In this document: one piece after another, positions 1 to 9,500 of the stretch
Position numbering within the stretch: position 1 is the stretch's first letter
How the letters are laid out: each line of letters begins with the position of its first letter
Made by a program: the position numbers and the translations under genes
Assembly (NCBI GenBank): GCA_028283505.1
Contig: JAPOFX010000004.1
Location: forward strand, 48,124-112,123
Source: Candidatus Poseidoniales archaeon
Lineage (GTDB): Archaea; Thermoplasmatota; Poseidoniia; Poseidoniales; Thalassarchaeaceae
DNA length: 64,000 nt
Direction: 5' to 3'
The notes under the pieces: model-generated
Told to the model about the DNA's origin: nothing
Databases searched by the model: none
What the model saw: only the letters and a program-made list of their open reading frames with translations

Positions 1-1
1 A

Positions 2-778
2 GGCGGAGAGCCTTTACTACGTAAGAATATCAATCAACTAATTTCAATGCTCTCTTTGAGAGACGTAGAGGTGGCAATGACAACGAATGGTGTTCTTCTG
101 CCCCGCTATGCCCCCTCCCTATCAGCTGCAGGATTGGATCGTGTCACTGTAAGCCTGGATGCGTTGGATGAATCCACATTTGCCGCAATAACCGATTCGG
201 GTCACACAGTTGCTGCTGTTTTAGCTGGAATAGAAGCCGCAGAATCTGTCGGGCTTGGTCCAATCAAAATTAATACTGTAGTCAAGAGGAATACCAATGA
301 GCAGGAGATTCTACAGTTGGTAGAAAGATTCTCTAACAGAGACATAGCAGTCCGATTTATTGAATACATGGACGTCGGAAACACCAATGGATGGAGTATG
401 GATGACGTTGTTAGCGCCGAGGAGATAAGGGAGGAAATAGGCGAACTTAGTGTAATCCCTGCAAATAATCCAAGTGACGTGGCCAAGAATTATCGCTTAC
501 CAAATGGAGGAGAGGTGGGGATAATATCAAGTGTAACTGAGCCATTCTGCAACGAGTGTGCACGAGCTAGGATAAGTTCAGACGGTAAGCTATTCACGTG
601 TCTATTTTCCAATAGAGGCTTGGATATTCTGTCGCTGATGAGGGATGGCAAAGACGATGCTGAAATTTCTGACTCCATAAAACAAACATGGGAATTAAGA
701 GAAGACAGATACTCCGAAATCCGTAGCCAGAGATCATCCAATGCAGACAGAGTCGAGATGTCCTACATTGGTGGTTGA
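2..778 (+). CDS. moaA: GTP 3',8-cyclase MoaA (5' end outside window)
   Basis: Radical-SAM enzyme for the first step of molybdopterin synthesis, turning GTP into 3',8-cyclo-GTP. The frame is open from base 2 and begins with GGEPLLR, the MoaA motif that follows the first Fe-S cluster, so the CxxxCxxC segment lies upstream of the window. The C-terminal part has the second cluster motif (PFCNECARAR, later FTCLF) and ends in Gly-Gly, as functional MoaA proteins do. The apparent ATG at 47 is internal. The gene converges on trm1 and their 3' ends overlap by 16 bases. It implies that the cell makes Mo/W cofactor; no other moa/moe gene is in view. Confidence 0.93.
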   Translation, partial: GGEPLLRKNINQLISMLSLRDVEVAMTTNGVLLPRYAPSLSAAGLDRVTVSLDALDESTFAAITDSGHTVAAVLAGIEAAESVGLGPIKINTVVKRNTNEQEILQLVERFSNRDIAVRFIEYMDVGNTNGWSMDDVVSAEEIREEIGELSVIPANNPSDVAKNYRLPNGGEVGIISSVTEPFCNECARARISSDGKLFTCLFSNRGLDILSLMRDGKDDAEISDSIKQTWELREDRYSEIRSQRSSNADRVEMSYIGG

Positions 779-2094
779 TGTCCCAATGATATCTCTACGA
801 TATCGTCCCAGCTAGCATCTGTCCTGAATGAGGGCTTACCGTAGTGGGCCAAGGAGGCTCTGTGCCCAAGCTCCCTCAGCTCATTGACCATGAGTGTGGG
901 ACTGGGAGGAGACCCAATCCCCAACCAGCTGGATAGATCATCTACCAAGATATGGTGAGCAGCATCAATCACAGATCCCTCTGACTCAATATTTCTGACA
1001 GACCTTAGAACTCTACGCTTCTCCATCTCAAAGTCTCTCTTTGACCACCCTGCTATGTCCCCCTCTTCATACTCAGCAACGCACATCCTCATTGCCTTTT
1101 CCTCAGTCATTGAACACATCGCCCCCCGGTCCCCCAAGCTTCCAATCCAGAGTGGCCCAGAAATTCGTGGGTCTCTACGACTAACAGGGAACGACAGCGG
1201 TAACAAACAAGTCATGGGGAGCCTGTCCATTGAAAGCTCCGGATGTAATCCGGATTCGACGGAGCACTCCACTTCTCCCTCAGTAGGGGAATGCACTCTC
1301 CACCCGAGGCGCTCCTCAATCAAAGTCGCCTCCTTCCTGCTCCTTACTACCCTAGACGAAACTCTTAGATGATGAGAGTCCCAAATGGAAAGTAATGGCT
1401 CTATGACACGATCATGCCTAGCCGCGGTCCTGGCAAGATTTCCCATCATTACCCTCAGTGCGGAGTCGTGTGCCAATCCATCTGTCCTCACTCTAGAACC
1501 ATATCTACGAAGCATGGCCCCCCTAGAAGATCCCGTCAGAGCGGCGGTATCCGTAGCGCTAACTTCGATGACTCCACTTCTGGCAAGAGACTGTAGCGAA
1601 ACGTCTAGAAACGGAAGAGGAGAACCGAAAGGATCGATATCCACCCAGTGACGACCGTGCGTCAAAACTACCTTCCTAAGGTCCCCTAATGAACTTGTTA
1701 GGGAACCCTTCCCATGTACCGGGGGAAACTCAACATGGCTCCTCATCGCCCAGCTAAGAGAATCCTCATCCATATCAGAAATTGCCACATCCAACCTCTC
1801 AGCCTTGTCAGAAGGGAGCTCATTTAGCCATCTTCTAGCCCTTATGCCAGATGCCGCTAAACCATCCAATGCATACACAATTCCTTCCCCAAGCATCCCA
1901 CTCTCCATAGCGTAGTCCAATAGAAGTACGCTTCTCGTTCTACTTCCTGACATTGCAGGATTCAAAAAAACGCCCCCTCCTCTTCGTGATACAGGCCCAG
2001 ACCTACTTGAATCTGGAGCCATTGATACCCTAGTAAGAGTCCGGCCCTCTCTGTGAACGACACCCGGCCATCCGTCGGATCCCCCCTCCCTCAT
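763..2094 (-). CDS. trm1: tRNA (guanine26-N2)-dimethyltransferase Trm1
   Basis: SAM-dependent methyltransferase that makes m2G/m2,2G at tRNA position 26. Recognisable blocks are VFLNPAM (family F-NP-M motif), DGLAASGIRARRW (SAM-binding motif I), DIDPFGSP (catalytic DPFG block) and SATDTAALTG. The reading frame extends upstream to a GTG at 2118, but the ATG at 2094 (MREGGSDG) lies just before the conserved EGRTLTRV strand and is preferred. It is downstream of purM on the same strand, 41 bases away, and probably cotranscribed. Length is slightly above the archaeal norm. Confidence 0.9.
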   Translation of the reverse strand: MREGGSDGWPGVVHREGRTLTRVSMAPDSSRSGPVSRRGGGVFLNPAMSGSRTRSVLLLDYAMESGMLGEGIVYALDGLAASGIRARRWLNELPSDKAERLDVAISDMDEDSLSWAMRSHVEFPPVHGKGSLTSSLGDLRKVVLTHGRHWVDIDPFGSPLPFLDVSLQSLARSGVIEVSATDTAALTGSSRGAMLRRYGSRVRTDGLAHDSALRVMMGNLARTAARHDRVIEPLLSIWDSHHLRVSSRVVRSRKEATLIEERLGWRVHSPTEGEVECSVESGLHPELSMDRLPMTCLLPLSFPVSRRDPRISGPLWIGSLGDRGAMCSMTEEKAMRMCVAEYEEGDIAGWSKRDFEMEKRRVLRSVRNIESEGSVIDAAHHILVDDLSSWLGIGSPPSPTLMVNELRELGHRASLAHYGKPSFRTDASWDDIVEISLGHQPPM

Positions 2095-2135
2095 GCTAGT
2101 CGGAGGTACCCATAACACAAGGTATTGACTGCTAA

Positions 2136-3218
2136 TCAGTAGGTATCGAATCTTACAGCCGGATCCAAATGAGTTACAACCCTGCCATTATCTGTAACTT
2201 TACCGACAATAGCCGAACCAGGGACTCTGGCAGAAACCCAATCCAAAACCAATCCAGAGACTTCCTCGGAAACTGCAATGACCATTCCCATTCCCATGTT
2301 GAATGTACGGTACATTTCACTGATTTCTATCGAACCCATCTCCTGAATCCATGAGAACTCCTCCAAAACAGGGAGAGGAGAATCAATGTGCCAACCAAGA
2401 GAATCATGCAACCGTAACAGATTGGATAGCCCACCACCTGTGACATGACATATCGCATGAATGTGCGAAGCATCACATGGCCCCCTCTGAATCAAATCAA
2501 CTACTGGGTCACAATAGATTCGCGTAGGATTCAAGAACACCTCCCCGAGGGTCAAATCCCCTTGCGTGAATCTCTCGACCCTCCCCTCCTCAACACTGAA
2601 AGGAGCGATATCATGCCATGAGGCTTCACAGTGATCTACAACACTGCGAACCAGGGAAAAGCCGTTGGAATGAACTCCAGAAGATGGTAATCCGATCAAA
2701 ACATCTCCCTCCTGAAGATTTGCACCTGTGATTTCCGAACCCCTATCAAGCCACCCGAGGGCAGTACCCGACAGGTCAAGCTCATTCACGATACCAGGCA
2801 AACTCGCAGTCTCTCCCCCTGCCAGAGTCACCTTCGCTCTTCGACACGCCTCACTTAGACTTCTTCCGATAGCAGCGTGAACCTCTGGATCGGGCCTTGG
2901 AACGGCTATGTAATCCACGAAAGCAATCGGCTCTGCCCCCACGCATAGTAAATCATTGACGTTCATCGCCATACAATCTATACCAACACCCGCCCAATGG
3001 CCAACCTGGTTGGCAACAGTCAACTTACTACCAACACCGTCGGTTGCCAAAGCCAGGTACTTGTCTCCGAACTCAACCAAGCCACCGAAACCTCCAGGAA
3101 GATCGACAGGAGCACCTATGCTCCCTTTTGGCCTAGTCGAGAGACTCAATGCTCCCACTAGCGCCCCAACTGCTTCGCCTTCCAGATCGATATCTACCCC
3201 ACTACTTGCATAGTCCAT
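2136..3218 (-). CDS. purM: Phosphoribosylformylglycinamidine cyclo-ligase PurM
   Basis: AIR synthetase, the ATP-dependent ring closure of FGAM in purine synthesis. Hallmarks are the N-terminal MDYASSGVDID, the nucleotide-binding ATDGVGSKL, the MNVNDLLCVGAEP block and LAGGETASLPG, all in the usual AIRS/GARS order. The frame runs on to a TTG at 3281, but the ATG at 3218 puts the family's YxxxGVD motif at the extreme N terminus, where it belongs. Trm1 follows on the same strand. A T/A-rich divergent region of about 190 bases separates it from the transporter operon. Confidence 0.95.
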   Translation of the reverse strand: MDYASSGVDIDLEGEAVGALVGALSLSTRPKGSIGAPVDLPGGFGGLVEFGDKYLALATDGVGSKLTVANQVGHWAGVGIDCMAMNVNDLLCVGAEPIAFVDYIAVPRPDPEVHAAIGRSLSEACRRAKVTLAGGETASLPGIVNELDLSGTALGWLDRGSEITGANLQEGDVLIGLPSSGVHSNGFSLVRSVVDHCEASWHDIAPFSVEEGRVERFTQGDLTLGEVFLNPTRIYCDPVVDLIQRGPCDASHIHAICHVTGGGLSNLLRLHDSLGWHIDSPLPVLEEFSWIQEMGSIEISEMYRTFNMGMGMVIAVSEEVSGLVLDWVSARVPGSAIVGKVTDNGRVVTHLDPAVRFDTY

Positions 3219-3328
3219 GGGCCTTGCACTCACAACCCTGCCACAGCTCCCCAGTTCATGATTTTCTTGGTCACATTGCAATCACTCAATCCTTGCAAAT
3301 AAAAAATAAGATTAAGAGCCGTTTTCCT

Positions 3329-3344
3329 AAAAAACGCGTTTTTT
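3329..3344. promoter_or_regulatory. Perfect 16-bp palindrome in a divergent promoter region
   Basis: Six A, CGCG, six T: a perfect self-complementary sequence between purM (minus) and the binding-protein gene (plus). A second T8 run follows at 3349-3356. It lies about 30 bases upstream of the TATA-like element of the plus-strand gene, so an operator or activator site is plausible. Runs of A and T are common by chance in such spacers. Confidence 0.3.
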
Positions 3345-3364
3345 TGACTTTTTTTTGAGAATCT

Positions 3365-3379
3365 CTATAACATATATAC
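3365..3379 (+). promoter_or_regulatory. Archaeal TATA-like element for the amino-acid transporter operon
   Basis: The segment CTATAACATATATAC lies about 33-47 bases upstream of the ATG at 3412. With the usual archaeal spacing of about 25 bases from TATA box to start site, transcription would begin near 3400 and leave a very short leader. No Shine-Dalgarno match sits at the normal distance from the ATG. Confidence 0.5.
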
Positions 3380-3411
3380 TGCGTCGTGGAGGCACTGGAA
3401 CGTGAGTTTCT

Positions 3412-6400
3412 ATGAAGAACAACAAGATGATTGCAATGATGCTTACCATGAGCATGCTGGCGGCAGCTTTCGCCGGATGCCTTGGTGGGGACGACGAAGA
3501 TGACACACCCGACTGGTCCATTTCGATGGCCAGTGACGTTAGTGTCGACTTCGTGGAGTCCGCTTGGGACCCCATAATCCCCAACCTGAATGCCGGCGAT
3601 ATGTGCGACGCCATCATATCGGCGATGACGAAGACTGACGAGCGAGAGCAAGCTGTCGACTTCACCAGGGCCTACTACACAAGTAGCCAGGGTGTGATCG
3701 GCGGATCTGGCGCCGCTTCCATCAGTAATGTCGCAGACCTGAACGCAGAGGGCACCACAATTGGTGTACAGTCCGGGACCACCTCGGATTTGTATGCCCA
3801 GGATAACCTAGGTGCAGCTACGATCAGTGCGTATGACGACTTCCCTTCGGTAATTGCCGCTTTGAACAACGGCGACGTACACTACGCAATGGGCGACGCG
3901 CCTGTTCTGTCGCTAGAGGGAACCCTGATGGTTACCTTCTCCGATGAGAACTTCGGTATAGCTGTCCAAGGAGATTCCTCTGGGGAGCTATTGGGCGCGC
4001 TCAACATGGCTATTGGAGCAATGGTCGACTCTGGTGAATACGACCTGATTTATGGAGCTCACTTCGATGGAGCTGTAACTCTAGCCGATGACACCACAAT
4101 GGATACTGCCACTTCCTACCCAGTACCATCTGAGGGAAGCGACCTTACAGCAGTTCTTGAGTCTGGAAGCCTGAGGCTTTGCACAGACCCGTTCTACCCT
4201 CCATTCGAGAGTTACGATGAGTCTGGTGTTGTTGTAGGCTTTGACGCTGACATAGCTCACGCCGTGGCAGACGAAATCGCAGCCCACTACATGGGAACAG
4301 AGAACCCAATGTTCGTTGCCCCAGAAGACCCAGCTGTCACAATAAAGCTAGGTTTCCTGAATGATGCAACGGGGCCAATCGCTCAGTTCGCGGCACCGTT
4401 CACCTTCGCATGGGGAGCCGCAATGGATGACCTAAACGCAATGGGAGACAACTATGTCTTCGAGATTATTGAGGCAGACTCGGGATGTGACGGTACAATG
4501 GCTGGTACAGCAGCCCAGTCCCTAGTGGATGCTGGTGTTGTAGCAGTAGCCGGTGCAGCATGCTCCGGTGCCTCAATAGGTGCTAACGCTATTCTTTCAG
4601 CAGCAGGAATCCCAATGATCTCATACGCTAGCACATCTCCAGCCCTCAGCGACGCAACCGCCTACCCTCACTTCTACAGGATTGTACCAAGCGACGCACT
4701 ACAGGGCCAAGCAGCAGCTGACATGATTGCAGCAAGCGGCGTTTCAAACACCGCTGTCGTTCACATGACAAACAGCTACGGAGCAGGTCTAGCTGACTCT
4801 GTCGCACTCAATCTAGGTGAGGACGCTGTTTGCTTACAGGCAGGATACGAGGAGACAACAACCGACTTCCAGGGCGCTGTTCAGGCGGTAATGGATGCAG
4901 GATGCGACTCAGTCTTCCTCGGCTCTTATGCCTCTGATGGTGCAATGATCGTCGAGACCATGGCAGCCATGGGCGCTACCATACCAATTTTCAGCGCTGA
5001 TGGAATGGCTGGCTCGGCAGCACTTGAGGAATACACCTACCCAGCTGTAGCAAACGGAATCGAGGTCACAAGGCCAAGAGCCGCTGCAGCAGGTGCAGGT
5101 GTTTTCGCAGCAGCTTGTGCAGCTGACTCAGTCTGCCAGACTGGAATCTTCACCTCCGAAGCATACGACGCAGTAATGATGATCGGTCACGCAGCAATGA
5201 TGGAGGACGGAGCTAACATGGGCATGCATGTGCCAATGGTAGGTGTTGATTACGCTGGAGACAGCGGCACTCACACGTTCCTAGACAACGGTGACGTTGG
5301 AGGATCCGGATATGATGTTTGTACCTTCCACCACGTCCCAACATTTGGAGAGTACTTCAACTGTGATAGGATGTGGGAAGCTGGAGGCGACGGAGTCGTT
5401 GACGCACCTTGGACCGGAGCTACAATCAAGATCGGATTCTTGAATGACGCTACTGGCCCAATTGCAGTTTACGCAGACGGATTCGTGGCTGCTTCGCAGA
5501 TCACGCTAGGTCTCGCCAACACACTGGCATACAGTCAGGGAGTTCAGTTCGAGATAGTCTACGCAGACTCAGGTTGTGATGGTACGATGGCTGCATCCGC
5601 AGCTCAGACCCTTGTTGATGCAGGCGTTTGGGGAGTAGTCGGAGCAGCTTGCTCCGGAGCTTCCATGGCAGCCAACGCGGTACTTTCCGCCGCTGGAATC
5701 CCGCAGGTGTCCTACGCAAGCACGAGCCCAGCGCTCTCCGATGCAACAGCGTACCCATCCTTCTACCGTGTCGTTCCAAGCGATGCGTTCCAGGGTTCGG
5801 TTGTGGCTGAAGTTATGACAGCAGACATGCAGGACAATGTCGCAGTTATCCACATGACGAACGCATACGGATCTGGACTCGCTGACGCATTCGTCGGTAG
5901 CATGGACGCAGCCAACATTTGCACACAGATCGGATACGAGGAGACAGCTACTGACTTCACTTCCATTGTGAGCACAGTGGTTAGCGAGGGATGTACCTCA
6001 GCCATGCTCGTGTCCTATGCAGCAGATGGAGCAGCTCTGATTGAGGAGATGGCACTGCAAGGATTCACAGGCGCTATCTACGGTGCAGACGGAATTGCAG
6101 AGGAAGGACTAGCAGCCGACATGGCCGACAAGTCCCTAGTGGACGGCGTTATCGCCACAAAGCCATCAGCTGGTGGCGCAATGTCGACAGTGGGCATGGT
6201 CTTCGCTGCACAGTGTGCTGCTAACCCTGCTTGCGCCGGCGGCATCTACACCGCTGAGGCATTCGATGCTGTTTACATCACAGCATTCGCTGCCTTCACG
6301 GCTCTAGCAACCCCAGGTATTACCAAGGATATGGCAATAATGGGGACCGGCAATGGTCTGGAAGGGGCTAGCGGAGCAATCACATTCTTGTCGAATGGTG

Positions 6401-6510
6401 ATGTTCCTGCAGCCGGCTTCTGCGTCGGTGAGTTCTCTCACGATGCAACCACTGACACAGTCTCATACGACTGTGCTAGAAACTGGGACCCAGTCAACGG
6501 AATCGTTTGA
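3412..6510 (+). CDS. Composite amino-acid-binding lipoprotein (permuted SBP_bac_3 plus two LivJ-type domains)
   Basis: Extracellular substrate-binding component of the ABC importer encoded downstream. Residues 1-23 are a lipoprotein signal with lipobox FAGC (Cys23), followed by an acidic linker. Residues about 40-225 match a type II polar-amino-acid-binding domain starting in its middle (SAWDPIIPNLNAGDMCDAIIS, then TKTDEREQAVDF). The missing N-terminal part (SGSLRLCTDPFYPPFESYDE, then GFDADIAHAVADEIA) comes afterwards, at residues 251-290. Two LivJ-like type I domains follow, residues 308-655 and 669-1032. Both begin with IK-GFLNDATGPIA and share DSGCDGTMA, GAACSGAS and SYASTSPALSDATAYP. At 1032 residues it is about two and a half times a normal LivJ. 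Substrates cannot be read from the sequence. Confidence 0.85.
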   Translation: MKNNKMIAMMLTMSMLAAAFAGCLGGDDEDDTPDWSISMASDVSVDFVESAWDPIIPNLNAGDMCDAIISAMTKTDEREQAVDFTRAYYTSSQGVIGGSGAASISNVADLNAEGTTIGVQSGTTSDLYAQDNLGAATISAYDDFPSVIAALNNGDVHYAMGDAPVLSLEGTLMVTFSDENFGIAVQGDSSGELLGALNMAIGAMVDSGEYDLIYGAHFDGAVTLADDTTMDTATSYPVPSEGSDLTAVLESGSLRLCTDPFYPPFESYDESGVVVGFDADIAHAVADEIAAHYMGTENPMFVAPEDPAVTIKLGFLNDATGPIAQFAAPFTFAWGAAMDDLNAMGDNYVFEIIEADSGCDGTMAGTAAQSLVDAGVVAVAGAACSGASIGANAILSAAGIPMISYASTSPALSDATAYPHFYRIVPSDALQGQAAADMIAASGVSNTAVVHMTNSYGAGLADSVALNLGEDAVCLQAGYEETTTDFQGAVQAVMDAGCDSVFLGSYASDGAMIVETMAAMGATIPIFSADGMAGSAALEEYTYPAVANGIEVTRPRAAAAGAGVFAAACAADSVCQTGIFTSEAYDAVMMIGHAAMMEDGANMGMHVPMVGVDYAGDSGTHTFLDNGDVGGSGYDVCTFHHVPTFGEYFNCDRMWEAGGDGVVDAPWTGATIKIGFLNDATGPIAVYADGFVAASQITLGLANTLAYSQGVQFEIVYADSGCDGTMAASAAQTLVDAGVWGVVGAACSGASMAANAVLSAAGIPQVSYASTSPALSDATAYPSFYRVVPSDAFQGSVVAEVMTADMQDNVAVIHMTNAYGSGLADAFVGSMDAANICTQIGYEETATDFTSIVSTVVSEGCTSAMLVSYAADGAALIEEMALQGFTGAIYGADGIAEEGLAADMADKSLVDGVIATKPSAGGAMSTVGMVFAAQCAANPACAGGIYTAEAFDAVYITAFAAFTALATPGITKDMAIMGTGNGLEGASGAITFLSNGDVPAAGFCVGEFSHDATTDTVSYDCARNWDPVNGIV
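4333..6507 (+). repeat. Internal tandem duplication: two LivJ-type binding domains
   Basis: Two in-frame copies of a periplasmic-binding type I domain lie head to tail, about 4333-5380 and 5416-6507. The protein copies share long identical stretches (SDATAYP, ADSGCDGTMA, GAACSGAS), while the DNA differs at many synonymous and some nonsynonymous positions. This is an old duplication, not an assembly repeat. Each copy keeps its own cysteines, and the regions facing the presumed ligand cleft differ. Confidence 0.85.
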
Positions 6511-6523
6511 TTGGTAACGTAAA

Positions 6524-6554
6524 GCAGTGTGGCGGGCTTGTCCCGCCACACTGC
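6524..6554 (+). terminator. Perfect 13-bp hairpin between binding-protein and permease genes
   Basis: Arms 6524-6536 and 6542-6554 are perfectly complementary (GCAGTGTGGCGGG) around the loop CTTGT. The hairpin starts 14 bases after the binding-protein stop and ends about 40 bases before the permease start. No T-run follows, so it is not a classic intrinsic terminator. A partial terminator or a 3' RNA-stabilising structure is likely, either of which would give more binding protein than permease. Confidence 0.7.
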
Positions 6555-6595
6555 CCCAACACTCCGATTTCAAATGGTAAAGGTACGTGTAGTAA

Positions 6596-9500
6596 ATGCT
6601 GCATGAAGCTCGTGAAAAGTTCTCAAGCCTTCCAAGAGGGATACAGAGAACAATTTTCGCCATACTTCTATTCATCGACTCAAACCTTCTAGGTACATCA
6701 AACAGGTTAGGTGTTCTGAATCTCCTAGATATCCTCGTTGGAGGTGGCCTTCCAGATGACTTAGTTTGGCTCCTACAGATTGTTGAGTCGATTACTGCTG
6801 GCTTCATACTTGTGAAAGTGCTATTCGACGATGTTCCAAGCAGCAAGGTCAGAACCGTAGGATTGATACTGTCCCCTGTCTTCATGATCATTGTCACATT
6901 TGTTACATTGGACATCCTACTTCGGGGGCTGGATACTGGAGCTTCCTTCACTCTTGATACGGTTTCAATAATCACTGGAACATTGACGTGGTCATCTACA
7001 TACCTGGCCATAGCCATCGGGCTGACACTGACCTACAAGGTACAGAGGTATGGAAACTTCGCCCAATCTGAATTATTCATGATTGGAATGTACCTCTCAA
7101 TGATAATGATATGGACTGACCATTTCTTTCCTATGTCGAGTTTAAGCACTACGAAGGACGGAGTTCTTACTTGGTCCGTACTTATATTCACGCTAGTTTT
7201 GGCGTTCATACTTACTGGTCTAGCTGGTATTATAATCGATAGGCTGGTATACAGAGGATTCCGAAAGAACAAAGCTACCCCACAAGTAATGATGATTGCA
7301 TCACTGGGTGTTGCTCTTATTCTACGAGCTCTAACCTACCTGAGATTCGGATCATCGAGAAATATGTTTGAGCCCGAGGGAGATTGGAGAATGCCTAGCT
7401 TGAGATGGGAGATACCAACAACCAAACTCAGACTCAATCTGGGCGATAGGACTTTGGAGGATGGAAGAACGTACACTTCATGGACATGCGAGGAAACCGG
7501 CATAGACGAATCCGGAGAGCCCATCCTGTCTAGAATCGTAAATGAGGCATCCAAACCAGCTTACGAGCTATACGACACCACAGCAGACTGCGTTACCCAA
7601 GCTACCACCAATTACGCATACTACAAGGGAGCAGTTCCCTTCGTCATATTCTCTGCCGTGTTTATTCTGTTGCTTCTTCTCAACAAGACAAGACTTGGCA
7701 GAAGAATGAGAGCTGTTGCAGACAACCCCGAACTCGCGGCTAGTAGTGGCATCAACGTTGAGAGAGTCCACCTGTCCAGCGCATTCCTTTCGGCCGGAAT
7801 CTCAGGAATGGGTGGCGCCATTTTCGCCATGACTCTCAGGTTCAGTCCTGAAACCGCATTTACACTATTACTTCCCTCCTTCGCTATAATCGTGCTTGGG
7901 ACAATCGGTTCTATACCAGGCGCCATCGTTGGATCAATCATAGTTGGATTCGTAAGGGCATTGTCCTCACCAGTACTAATAGGAGTAGGGTTGCCGCTGG
8001 GCAGGTCAAATTACTCCGCTTTAGACGGGGTAATGCCCTACATCTTCCTCGTTGCCATTCTAATGATCATGCCAGAGGGAATCGGAGATGCCTATGAGAA
8101 GTGGAAAATTGACAGGCTCAGAAAAAAGAGGGAAGCATCCGTCAGGGATGACAAAATCGCGACCGGACTGGCTTTCCTCCCCACTGGAATTTTTGGTCTC
8201 CATCACTGGTGGAGAGGCAGGCCTCACAAAGCACAAGCTTTCACCGCGATAGCAGTTGCCTCCTATGTTTATCACAGGTTTAGCGACTTCGTGGGCAGGA
8301 ACTCCTTCGCAGACGGGGCATGTTCGGACGCGTGTCTGAACAATGAGTTTGCTGAATCCAACCTCTATCTACTGACAGGAAGGAATGACGGGGAGATACT
8401 CCTGTCCGACTCCCCCCTAACTCAAGAGCATCTTTTGGAACAGACCAGGGCCCCCAGCGACCTAACTCCTTTCGAAGCCGAGCAGTGGATTCCGGGAGCT
8501 GTGTCAGATATGCAGGAATCATGGCTAAGTCAGATGAAAATGGAAGTTGACATTGTAAACTTCATAGTTGACACTGGAGATTTGATTTGGCCATTGGCAA
8601 TAGCCTGTCTCTGGGGATATTCGATTTATGAGGGGATTAAGATGGCCTCCGGGAATGAGGAAAAGAACTCACAATCAAGCCTTTCTCTGGCCCTGAAGGC
8701 GGGTTTACAAGCTGTCTGTGTCCCATTCGAATCTATTGGTCAGAGATGGTCTAAACTTGACAGATATCACGAGACAATGGTGCGATCCCAGAAACATAAG
8801 TTACAGAATTTACTATCGAGATATGGAAACAAACTCAACATATCGAATCGAATGAGCGAACTGCTGGGCTGGCTGATGGACAAACTGAAAGTACCTAAAA
8901 ACAGCAAAAAAGATTTGCAACTGTACGGCAGACAAAGCCATCTTGGTTCAAATATGCTATTCTACGGCCTCCTACTGGTCCTAATTTTATTCCTCGCGTG
9001 GCTTCCCATTGCAGAATCAGACACATTTGCATTCAAGAAAACACTCCAGGTATCAAATGTCCTCCTCACACTTTCAATATTCATTCTGATGTCCTTCTCA
9101 CTAAACCTACACACTGGATATACTGGGATGGTAAATTTTGGAGTTATCTTCTTTGTCGCTGTAGGTGCGATAACTGTGTCCATTCTAACGGCACCGGAGA
9201 GAGTACATGGATATGATTGGGGCATTCTGGAAGCTACACTTGTTGGGATGGCATTAGCCGCTGTTTTTGGCTGGCTACTCGCCTATCCAACTGCGCGTCT
9301 CAGAACAGACTACTTCGCCATAGTTACAATTTCGCTTGGGGAGATTGTCAGGGTCCTACTGGCGGGAGAGCCACTTTTGAGAGCAGGACCTGTCGCTTCG
9401 GCAATAGGAATCTCTGGATATCCACTTCCGATGGAGGATTGGTGGTTCTGTGGCTCTGAGAAATCTGGACCAGACACTCAGTGGGCCAGTCCGGATGCAT

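Noticed and set aside
3329..3356. Intrinsic terminator reading rightward at the T-runs
   Set aside because: No plus-strand gene lies upstream to be terminated, and purM and trm1 run the other way. The palindrome is better seen as a promoter-region element.
4333..6507. Assembly duplication as the reason for the two LivJ domains
   Set aside because: The two copies differ at many bases, including synonymous ones, and in length of loops, so they are true paralogous domains.
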